NCBI GenBank assembly: GCA_001825565.1
Contig: MHXM01000004.1
Location: 716 to 12,914 of the forward strand
DNA: 12,199 bases
Reading direction: 5' to 3'
Source: Desulfuromonadaceae bacterium GWC2_58_13
Lineage (GTDB): Bacteria; Desulfobacterota; Desulfuromonadia; Desulfuromonadales; Trichloromonadaceae
Shown here: piece after piece, positions 1 through 7,228 of the stretch
Numbering within the stretch: position 1 is the stretch's first letter
Layout of the letters: every line of letters starts with the position of its first letter
Made by a program: the position numbers and the translations under genes
The notes under the pieces: generated by a model
Database searches by the model: none
The model's input: the letters and a program-made list of their open reading frames with translations, nothing else
Told to the model about the DNA's origin: nothing

Positions 1-49
1 CATCCGCGCTGACTTCCACCGGTCCGGGGATATAAAGCTTCTTGCCCAT
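1..49 (-). CDS. Class V aminotransferase (serine-pyruvate / alanine-glyoxylate type), N-terminal fragment
   Basis: Only the first 16 codons are inside the window; the gene continues leftward beyond base 1. The visible residues read MGKKLYIPGPVEVSAD. The 'xxPGPVEVS' start is typical of PLP-dependent class V aminotransferases of the serine-pyruvate/alanine-glyoxylate type, which move amino groups between serine or alanine and glyoxylate or pyruvate. The start is supported by a GGAG ribosome binding site 7 bases upstream. The ZTP riboswitch in its leader links it to one-carbon and purine metabolism, which would suit an enzyme feeding glycine or serine pools. Substrate cannot be decided from this fragment. 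Confidence 0.7.
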   Translation of the reverse strand, partial: MGKKLYIPGPVEVSAD

Positions 50-106
50 GGTTCGTGCTCCTTCAAGAAGAGATGTTTCCCTGCATTAAACCCAAAGGTC
101 CGGCAC

Positions 107-148
107 AAAAAAACGCCCGGCCCTGTCGGATGCAGGGGAGCCCAGGCG
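107..148 (-). terminator. Intrinsic terminator forming the ZTP riboswitch expression platform
   Basis: On the minus strand CGCCTGG (148-142) pairs with CCGGGCG (120-114) and CCCTG (137-133) pairs with CAGGG (125-121), followed at once by seven T (113-107). The 5' arm is the same CGCCTGG that the aptamer needs for its pseudoknot, so ligand-bound aptamer and terminator exclude each other. This predicts a genetic ON switch: ZTP/ZMP binding would allow read-through into the aminotransferase gene. Confidence 0.85.
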
Positions 149-215
149 TACGGCTGCGACGGTCGTGAATTCCTGCTCCCCGATGGTTCCCCATCTTGCG
201 CCAGTTACAGGAGAC
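140..215 (-). promoter_or_regulatory. ZTP (pfl motif) riboswitch aptamer
   Basis: Read on the minus strand, the segment has the conserved elements of the ZTP/ZMP riboswitch in order. P1 is formed by TCCTG (212-208) and CAGGA (175-171). The invariant AACTGGCG lies at 206-199. A hairpin GATGG-GGAA-CCATC spans 195-182, and GGGGAGC follows at 181-175. After a linker comes CGCCTGGGC at 148-140. GGCG (202-199) can form the expected pseudoknot with CGCC (148-145). The family senses ZTP/ZMP, purine intermediates that accumulate when 10-formyl-tetrahydrofolate is short. It lies about 90 bases upstream of the class V aminotransferase start, on the same strand. Confidence 0.88.
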
Positions 216-258
216 CTGTTGAATACTATTCCTGCGCCATCCGGGCGCCGGTTTGATT

Positions 259-287
259 CCTTAACACATTCACGGGCCGACTGTCAA
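259..287 (-). promoter_or_regulatory. Candidate sigma-70 promoter for the ZTP riboswitch transcript
   Basis: A perfect -35 hexamer TTGACA lies at 287-282 on the minus strand. At 17-base spacing the -10 position reads TTAAGG (264-259), which is a poor match, so the call rests on the -35 and on the position about 45 bases before the riboswitch aptamer. A TAGTAT hexamer at 228-223 is another possible -10. Confidence 0.35.
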
Positions 288-299
288 GGAATTCCCTCG

Positions 300-328
300 T
301 TGACATTCCCCTCCCCGGACGGTAGGAT
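300..328 (+). promoter_or_regulatory. Sigma-70 promoter for the PhnD-repeat gene
   Basis: TTGACA (300-305), 17-base spacer, TAGGAT (323-328; 4 of 6 matches to TATAAT). Transcription would start near 335, giving a leader of about 55 bases before the preferred ATG at 391. That argues against the more upstream ATG at 343. Confidence 0.55.
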
Positions 329-390
329 ACCAAGGGTTTTCAATGTATTTCCAACCCCTTGATGATTTTCAGCAAAGGATTTCGAGCCGT

Positions 391-2541
391 ATGTGGTTAC
401 TGATGAAACGCCTTCTGACCCTGACGGCCCTGGTGCTGACGACCTCGGTTTCCGCCCAGGCGGCCCTCACCTTTGGCGCCGCCCCGGCCGTGGATTCCCT
501 GATCCAGTCGGTACCGCAGGCCCAGCGTTTCGGGGCCTACCTCGAAAAGCACCTGGGAGAACCGGTTGACGTCCGCATTTTCGCCACCGACCACGACCTC
601 AGGGAAACCCTGAACGCCTATTACGATGTCGATCTGGCGGTGATCCGCGGCAATCGGCTCCGACACCAGCCCAACAACGATTTCAAGGAACTGGCCAACT
701 CGGCCCGAAAAACCGGACCAATCGCCAAGGCCGACATGCTGGTCATGCGCCAGGGTCTCGACAGCGAACTTCTTTCCCGCATCCGGACCGTGCTCGCCGA
801 CATGGAAAAGGACCCGGAAGGGCATGCCCTGCTGTACAATTTGGGAATCCAGCGCTTTGCCCTGGCCGGCGACATCAAACCGGTGTCGCCGGCCCCGGTC
901 GGGCCACGTCTCAACCCTCCACGGCCGTCCCCCGCCCAGCGGCCGACGGTACCAGTCGTCCGGCCACCAGAAGAATTCACCCTCGGCGTGGTCGCCGACC
1001 CCGGTGCCCCGCTGCGCAGCAAGGAAGCCGCCGAGGATTTCGCCAAGAAGCTCGGGCAACAGTTGAAATCCCCGGTCAAGGTGCGGGTTTTCAAGGAGGA
1101 GACCGTCCTGCATGATTGGCTCAACCGCTACCGGATGGTTGAGCTGGCGCTCTTTTCCAGCGGATATCTCCAGAAACATCCGGAGGGAGAATTCGAACTT
1201 CTCGCGCAACCTGCCGACCTGGCCAACCAGGGACTGACCGCCGACGCCTCGCTGGTCGCCCGCCAGGGTTTTGACCCCGCCCGGCTCACCCGTCTGAGCA
1301 GCAGCCTGGAACAGATCAAGGGAGCCCCGCTCGTCCCCTTGCCGAGCCGCTCGTCCCTGCCGGTCGCGACAGCCGTTTCCGCACCGACGACCACGCCGGA
1401 GGTCATCCGCCACACCCAGCCGACCCAACTCCCGAAACCGATGCCGAGGGTCGGCCCAACCGGCGAAACCGCGACCAGACTTGCCCTCGGCGCCGTTCCC
1501 ACGGCCGATGCCCCATTCCGCAGCGAAGCGCAGGTCCAGGCCTTCGGCCGGTTGCTGGAAAACCGGCTCGGCGCCCCGGTCGACACACGCACCTTCAAGG
1601 ATCAGGCCTCCCTGCGGGAATGGCTCAACCGTTACCGCATGGTGGATGTCGGCCTGTTCGACGAAATCTATCTGCAGAAGCAATCGCCCAGCGAATTCAA
1701 GCCGCTGCTTCCGGTCAGCGATCTCGGCGGACCCGCCGGCAGTCGCCTGGTGGGTCGCCAGGGACTCGACGAAGCCCTGCTTACCCGCGTCCGGAACGCT
1801 CTGCAACAAATGAAAAACGACCCCGAGGTGGCGACCCTTTTCCACCCCGCTGCCTCCATAACGCCGGTTGCCGCCGGAGCACCCATTCCGGCGCCGATCA
1901 TAAAACCAGCGGTTCCCACAGCCACGCCGAAGGTCGAAATCCCGCCGGCGCCGGCTATCCCCGAACCAAAACCGGAACCGGTCGCCCCGGCCATCCCACC
2001 CGTTGAGGTCGAGAAAATGCCGGAATCCCCGACGACAACGCGGATCTCCCAACCTGAAATCCCGGTCGCTCCGAAACCCGAGCCCCCCGAGGTCGTGGTC
2101 CGTTCCTCCGTGAAACGGGAGCAGGTTTACCTGGCCCCCTTCATCACCGTCATGGTTCCCGGCGCGCTGGCGGAAAAGATCTTCGACACCTTCGTCGACC
2201 AGCTGAACGCCGACGGCATGAACCAACAGTACGAATTCGTCATCCTCAAGGGCGGCCTCGATTCCGTCGACCCGGCCTGGCTGGCTGACCGCAATTACGT
2301 GACCGGCGAAATTTTTGGCTATGTCGAGGAATCCGGCTGCTGCTCGACCGACATCCGCACCAAGTCCAGAATCGTTCTGTACCGCAAGGGGAGCGCCATT
2401 CCAGCGCTGAAGTACGAGTATCCGGTCAAGATTTTTTTCGACCACGATTATTCCACCATCGAAAAAGAACGTCAGAATATCGCCGGCAACATCGCTGGCG
2501 AACTGGCCACAAAAGTCCGCTCGGCCCTCAGCGGATCCTGA
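391..2541 (+). CDS. Exported protein with three tandem mini-PhnD domains and an unassigned C-terminal domain
   Basis: The 716-residue product starts with a Sec signal peptide (MKRLLTLTALVLTTSVSAQA, cleavage about residue 24), so it should be periplasmic or surface-attached. Three repeats follow at about residues 25-165, 194-315 and 362-490. Each begins with an LTFG/FTLG/LALG strand and continues with an 'LxxxLGxPVxxRxF' segment. Each ends with an 'LVxRQGxDxxLLxRxRxxLxxMK' segment like the C-terminus of PhnD-type phosphonate-binding proteins. The middle lobe of a normal PhnD domain (roughly 100 residues) is missing. Repeats 2 and 3 share LNRYRMV. Proline-rich linkers join them. Residues 578-716 form a compact alpha/beta domain with a GCC motif and a TGEIFGYVEES stretch; its topology faintly recalls CsgG/TolB-like domains, but I cannot assign it. 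Start: ATG 391 has AAGGA 11 bases upstream. ATG 403 gives a cleaner signal peptide. ATG 343 would sit almost at the predicted transcription start. Function is unknown; ligand sensing or envelope assembly are possibilities. Confidence 0.75.
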   Translation: MWLLMKRLLTLTALVLTTSVSAQAALTFGAAPAVDSLIQSVPQAQRFGAYLEKHLGEPVDVRIFATDHDLRETLNAYYDVDLAVIRGNRLRHQPNNDFKELANSARKTGPIAKADMLVMRQGLDSELLSRIRTVLADMEKDPEGHALLYNLGIQRFALAGDIKPVSPAPVGPRLNPPRPSPAQRPTVPVVRPPEEFTLGVVADPGAPLRSKEAAEDFAKKLGQQLKSPVKVRVFKEETVLHDWLNRYRMVELALFSSGYLQKHPEGEFELLAQPADLANQGLTADASLVARQGFDPARLTRLSSSLEQIKGAPLVPLPSRSSLPVATAVSAPTTTPEVIRHTQPTQLPKPMPRVGPTGETATRLALGAVPTADAPFRSEAQVQAFGRLLENRLGAPVDTRTFKDQASLREWLNRYRMVDVGLFDEIYLQKQSPSEFKPLLPVSDLGGPAGSRLVGRQGLDEALLTRVRNALQQMKNDPEVATLFHPAASITPVAAGAPIPAPIIKPAVPTATPKVEIPPAPAIPEPKPEPVAPAIPPVEVEKMPESPTTTRISQPEIPVAPKPEPPEVVVRSSVKREQVYLAPFITVMVPGALAEKIFDTFVDQLNADGMNQQYEFVILKGGLDSVDPAWLADRNYVTGEIFGYVEESGCCSTDIRTKSRIVLYRKGSAIPALKYEYPVKIFFDHDYSTIEKERQNIAGNIAGELATKVRSALSGS

Positions 2542-2566
2542 ATTCCTTCATTTTTTCAGATAACCC

Positions 2567-2594
2567 TTGACATTCCCACGCTCCTGATTATATT
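2567..2594 (+). promoter_or_regulatory. groESL sigma-70 promoter
   Basis: TTGACA (2567-2572), 16-base spacer, TATATT (2589-2594; 5 of 6 matches). Transcription would begin near 2601, at the left edge of the CIRCE operator, the usual arrangement for HrcA-repressed heat-shock operons. Confidence 0.8.
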
Positions 2595-2601
2595 TAGCCC
2601 T

Positions 2602-2636
2602 GTTGTTAGCACTCCCTACCGGCGAGTGCTAACAAC
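2602..2636 (+). promoter_or_regulatory. CIRCE operator (HrcA binding site)
   Basis: A perfect match to the CIRCE consensus: TTAGCACTC (2606-2614), nine-base spacer, GAGTGCTAA (2624-2632). The dyad extends to 13 bp per arm (2602-2614 with 2624-2636). HrcA bound here would block initiation from the adjacent promoter. Heat or client overload that titrates GroEL away from HrcA would relieve repression. Confidence 0.96.
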
Positions 2637-2640
2637 GGAA

Positions 2641-2697
2641 GCCTCACCCGAAGAGGCCTGACCCGCCGGGTCCTCATCGGCAACAGGCGTCTTTTTT
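2641..2697 (+). promoter_or_regulatory. Structured groESL leader with possible attenuator
   Basis: The leader between CIRCE and groES is about 130 bases. It can form GCCTC/GAGGC (2641-2645 with 2653-2657) and GACCC/GGGTC (2660-2664 with 2668-2672). A longer-range stem GCCTG/CAGGC (2656-2660 with 2684-2688) lies three bases before a six-T run (2692-2697). The last stem plus T-run resembles a weak intrinsic terminator and competes with the first hairpin. Regulatory function is inference only. Confidence 0.3.
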
Positions 2698-2763
2698 ATT
2701 TCTGTGCTTCATACGGGAACCCATCCCGACACCTTATCTAATGATTGGAAAGGAGAACAACTC

Positions 2764-3054
<291 letters not shown>

Positions 3055-3091
3055 TTCGTAACTCATTCATTTTAATAAGGAGATAGAAATA

Positions 3092-4747
<1,656 letters not shown>

Positions 4748-4779
4748 GCCCTGCGCCAAAACGTCAATACCGATAGCAG

Positions 4780-4813
4780 AAAAGGCCCCCCGGAAACACC
4801 GGGGGGCCTTTTT
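4780..4813. terminator. Bidirectional intrinsic terminator between groEL and the PP-loop gene
   Basis: GGCCCCCCGG (4784-4793) and CCGGGGGGCC (4799-4808) form a perfect 10-bp stem with an AAACA loop. It is flanked by AAAA on the left and TTTTT on the right, so it can stop groEL transcripts and the convergent minus-strand gene. Confidence 0.95.
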
Positions 4814-4837
4814 GTTTGGCAGGAAAATCCGGAGCAA

Positions 4838-5815
4838 CTACACGATCAAGCTGGCGGCGACGGCATCGCGATTCAAGGGGACAACCCGGATGACCCACCT
4901 GCGCTCCTCCTGCTGCAGCAGGATATCGATCTCGGCCTCGTTCTGCCCTTTGCCGTAGGAGGCCACGATGGCGCCGGCCATGGCCAGCTCCTCCTGACCG
5001 GCGTTGCCGCTGACCAGCCCCAACGGCCCGGAGAAATTATCGCTGCGGACCAGGACATCGGTTGACCGAGCCAGGTTTTTGATAGCGTCATTGTCGCTCT
5101 GGTTGCGGCCAACGGCGAGCTTGGCCGATGGCGACAGGCGAAACTGGCGACCGAGCTTGAGCAGCTCGATATCGACCACGGTTGCTTTCGGCTGGTATTG
5201 AAAGAGGTCGCGCAGGCGGCCGGAAAAGGACGATTCGGTCAGCAGGCACCCGCCGCCGGACGCGGGATAGTCGGCCAGCCCCCAAGCCTCCGCCAGTTCC
5301 TGCTGCCGCCGCCGGGAACGTCCCTGGATATCGAGCAACTGGTCGCGATCGACCAGGCCCTGTTCTTCCATCGGGGTGATCGGCAGCAGCCGGGCCGACA
5401 GCGGACGCAAAATACGGTCGGGATAGCCGGAATAATTAGCCACCGCCCGCAGGGCGCTGAGATTTTGACTCATGGGCCGTTGGCCCAGAACTTCGCCGGA
5501 AAAAAGAAAATCCAGACCCTGCTCCTCCATGATCCGGCCGGCCAAACGGAACATCATGGCATGACAGTCGATACAGGGATTCATGTTCCTGCCGTAGCCG
5601 TACTTCGGCCGTTTCAGCATTTCGAGATGAATTTCACCGATATCCCGGACGATCAGTGAAATCTCCAGATCCTTGGCCGCTTTTTCAGCCTTGGTCGAAC
5701 CGAAAAACGGGGTAACGAACGCGACACAGGTCACTTCGACCCCCTGGCGTTTCAATGTCAGCGCTGCCAGGTTGCTGTCGAGTCCGCCGGACAGGAGCCC
5801 CAGTGCTTTGCTCAT
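4838..5815 (-). CDS. PP-loop ATPase (ThiI/MnmA-like tRNA thiolase) with C-terminal NFACT-R-like domain
   Basis: The 325-residue product begins with a PP-loop ATP-pyrophosphatase motif, SGGLDS (residues 9-14), which in this fold adenylates a tRNA base or sulfur acceptor. A CxxC pair (C81, C84) follows in NPCIDCHAMMF, then SGEVLGQRPMSQ (106-117, ThiI-like) and a third cysteine, C190, in ASGGGCLLT. The C-terminal part contains VGRNQSDNDAIKNLA (235-249), close to the signature of NFACT-R (DUF814) RNA-binding domains of Rqc2/FbpA proteins. PP-loop/ThiI-NFACT-R fusions have been proposed to modify tRNA. No THUMP domain is present. Start: ATG 5815 has GGGAGG 6 bases upstream; an ATG at 5833 overlaps that site and is not preferred. 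Probably cytoplasmic tRNA sulfuration, perhaps 4-thiouridine-like; the exact base is unknown. It converges on groEL. Confidence 0.8.
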   Translation of the reverse strand: MSKALGLLSGGLDSNLAALTLKRQGVEVTCVAFVTPFFGSTKAEKAAKDLEISLIVRDIGEIHLEMLKRPKYGYGRNMNPCIDCHAMMFRLAGRIMEEQGLDFLFSGEVLGQRPMSQNLSALRAVANYSGYPDRILRPLSARLLPITPMEEQGLVDRDQLLDIQGRSRRRQQELAEAWGLADYPASGGGCLLTESSFSGRLRDLFQYQPKATVVDIELLKLGRQFRLSPSAKLAVGRNQSDNDAIKNLARSTDVLVRSDNFSGPLGLVSGNAGQEELAMAGAIVASYGKGQNEAEIDILLQQEERRWVIRVVPLNRDAVAASLIV

Positions 5816-5835
5816 GTTTAACCTCCCATACACCC

Positions 5836-5883
5836 AATTCCCTTGTCGGGGTCGTCACCATAACGCAAAGCCCCGACGGAATT
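5836..5883 (-). repeat. Extended stem-loop in the leader of the PP-loop gene
   Basis: AATTCC (5836-5841) pairs with GGAATT (5878-5883) and GTCGGGG (5845-5851) with CCCCGAC (5871-5877). A three-base bulge and a 19-base loop complete it. The structure ends 20 bases upstream of the PP-loop start codon and has no T-run, so it is not an intrinsic terminator. It could be an RNA control element or a DNA operator. Confidence 0.5.
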
Positions 5884-5899
5884 CAAGCCGTAATTCACC

Positions 5900-5938
5900 T
5901 TCTGGCAGCTTGACTTTTACCCTGGGGGTTTGCCAGAA
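5900..5938. repeat. Inverted repeat upstream of the pilT riboswitch, possible operator
   Basis: TTCTGGCA (5900-5907) and TGCCAGAA (5931-5938) are perfect 8-bp inverted arms with centres 31 bp apart, about three helical turns. The right arm ends four bases before the extended -10 of the putative pilT promoter, so a bound protein would contact the promoter. No regulator is identified. Confidence 0.4.
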
Positions 5939-5941
5939 TGA

Positions 5942-5950
5942 TGCTACACT
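5942..5950 (+). promoter_or_regulatory. Candidate extended -10 promoter for the riboswitch-pilT-moaA transcript
   Basis: TGC-TACACT (5942-5950) matches the extended -10 TGn plus 4 of 6 of TATAAT. No good -35 lies at the normal distance (the region reads CTGGGG). Its position just before the GEMM core supports it only if the aptamer's 5' strand is short. Confidence 0.3.
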
Positions 5951-6050
5951 GAAAAGGCTAACTCCGGGAGACCGGAAGACGCAAAACCGACGGGTCGAAC
6001 CCCAGCCCTCCCCTACTGGAGCTTGAAACAGACGGCCAGGTTACCGAAGA
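5951..6050 (+). promoter_or_regulatory. GEMM-I riboswitch (cyclic di-GMP class I family)
   Basis: The segment contains the GEMM-I signatures in order. AAAAGGCTAAC (5952-5962) is followed by a UCCGG-GAGA-CCGGA stem (5963-5976) capped by a GNRA tetraloop. The conserved GACGCAAAACC lies at 5978-5988, followed by a second helical arm and GCCAGGTTACCGAAG (6036-6050). AACC (5985-5988) can pair with GGTT (6039-6042) as in known structures. By my hand alignment the base corresponding to specificity position 20 is G. This favours cyclic di-GMP over the cyclic AMP-GMP variant known from Geobacter, but that needs a structure-based alignment. It sits directly upstream of pilT with a terminator between. 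Confidence 0.88.
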
Positions 6051-6084
6051 TATGAAGCAGAGGAGCCGTTCAGGCATCCCCGGG

Positions 6085-6111
6085 CCCATCCCCCTTCGGT
6101 GGTGGGTTTTT
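6085..6111 (+). terminator. Intrinsic terminator, expression platform of the GEMM riboswitch
   Basis: CCCATC (6085-6090) pairs with GGTGGG (6101-6106), closed by a C/TTC/G-rich tip, and is followed by TTTTT (6107-6111) and further T-rich sequence. It lies between the riboswitch and the pilT ribosome binding site with no gene before it, which fits transcriptional control of pilT by the aptamer. Confidence 0.8.
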
Positions 6112-6157
6112 GTTTTGTCTTGATCGCTGCATTGGATTCTCGCTGTAAGGAGCATGC

Positions 6158-7228
6158 ATGGCCAAAATTGACGGTCTTTTTAAAATGATGAAACAGCAGG
6201 GGGCCAGCGACCTGCACATCTCCAGCGGCTCCCCACCGATCCTGCGCCAACACGGGGAGATGGAAAAACTCAACTTCCCGCCGCTGACCAACGATCAAGC
6301 CAAGGCGCTGCTGTTTGAAATACTCAACCAGGAACAGCGAACCCAGTTCGAGGAAACCCGCGACCTCGACTTTGCCTACGAGTTGGCGGGTATTGCCCGC
6401 TTCCGTGGCAACATTCTCGACACCTACCGCGGTATTGCCGGGGTCTTCCGCATCATCCCGAGCAAAATCCTCTCCGCCGACGATCTCAACCTGCCGGCGG
6501 GCATTCGCAAAATGTGCCACCTGAAAAAGGGGCTGGTGCTGGTGACCGGGCCGACCGGCAGTGGCAAGTCGACCACCCTGGCGGCCATGATCGACCTGAT
6601 CAACTGCACCCGCCGCGAGCACATTCTGACCCTGGAAGATCCCCTCGAATTCATCCACGAAAACAAGCTGTCGTTGATGAACCAGCGGCAGATCGGCCTG
6701 CACACCCTGTCTTTCGCCGCCGCTCTCAAGGGAGCCCTGCGCGAGGACCCGGACGTGATCCTGGTCGGCGAGATGCGCGATCTCGAAACCATCTCGCTGG
6801 CCATGACCGCCGCCGAAACCGGCCACCTGGTCTACGGCACCCTGCACACCAACTCGGCCCCGAAGACCATCGACCGCATCATCGACGCCTTCCCCAAGGA
6901 TGCCCAGGAGCAGGTGCGCACCATGCTCGGCGAGAGCCTTAAGGGAGTGGTCTGCCAGCAGCTGATGAAGACCGCCGACGGCAAGGGCCGGATCGCCGCC
7001 CACGAAATCCTGATCGGCAACGCGGCGGTGAGCAATCTGATTCGTGAAGGCAAGACCTTCCAGATTCCGTCGATCATGCAAACCGCCAAGGGGGAAGGAA
7101 TGCAGTTGATGGACCAGCGCATTCTCGAACTGCTCAAGGAAAAGAAGATCACCCCCGAAGAAGCCCATCGTTGCGCGGTCGATAAGCGCTCCTTCGAACA
7201 GTACTTGCCCAAACAGGATGCCAAATAA
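6158..7228 (+). CDS. pilT: Type IV pilus retraction ATPase PilT
   Basis: The 356-residue product is a full-length PilT-family hexameric ATPase, the cytoplasmic motor that depolymerises type IV pili and drives twitching motility. The N-terminal domain starts with MAKIDGLFKMMKQQGASDLH; the 'GASDLHI' segment is typical of PilT/PilU. The Walker A motif GPTGSGKST is at residues 131-139, followed by acidic Asp-box and Walker B segments (LTLEDPLEF; PDVILVGEMRD). The His-box region reads GHLVYGTLHTNSA. The retraction-specific C-terminal motif appears as VSNLIREGK (from residue 291; AIRNLIREGK in typical PilT). AAGGAG lies 6 bases before the ATG. A GEMM riboswitch and terminator precede it, and its end overlaps moaA by 11 bases. 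Such genomes often hold several pilT paralogues, so which one this is cannot be told. Confidence 0.96.
   Translation: MAKIDGLFKMMKQQGASDLHISSGSPPILRQHGEMEKLNFPPLTNDQAKALLFEILNQEQRTQFEETRDLDFAYELAGIARFRGNILDTYRGIAGVFRIIPSKILSADDLNLPAGIRKMCHLKKGLVLVTGPTGSGKSTTLAAMIDLINCTRREHILTLEDPLEFIHENKLSLMNQRQIGLHTLSFAAALKGALREDPDVILVGEMRDLETISLAMTAAETGHLVYGTLHTNSAPKTIDRIIDAFPKDAQEQVRTMLGESLKGVVCQQLMKTADGKGRIAAHEILIGNAAVSNLIREGKTFQIPSIMQTAKGEGMQLMDQRILELLKEKKITPEEAHRCAVDKRSFEQYLPKQDAK

Noticed and set aside
165..362. 65-codon plus-strand frame over the ZTP riboswitch and promoters
   Set aside because: Covers the riboswitch antisense and both promoters; no ribosome binding site and no family resemblance.
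397..2445. 682-codon open frame on the minus strand opposite the PhnD-repeat gene
   Set aside because: It is the antisense of a GC-rich gene with a clear signal peptide and domains; its translation is low-complexity Gly/Arg/Asp-rich and matches no family.
2541..2560. T-run after the PhnD-repeat gene as its terminator
   Set aside because: The only nearby stem (TCCGC/GCGGA) is too far from the six T and inside the coding end; no convincing hairpin, so read-through or Rho-dependent termination is possible.
5910..5915. TTGACT as a -35 for the pilT transcript
   Set aside because: It lies 29 bases from the TACACT -10, far outside the usual spacing, and no -10-like hexamer exists at 16-18 bases.
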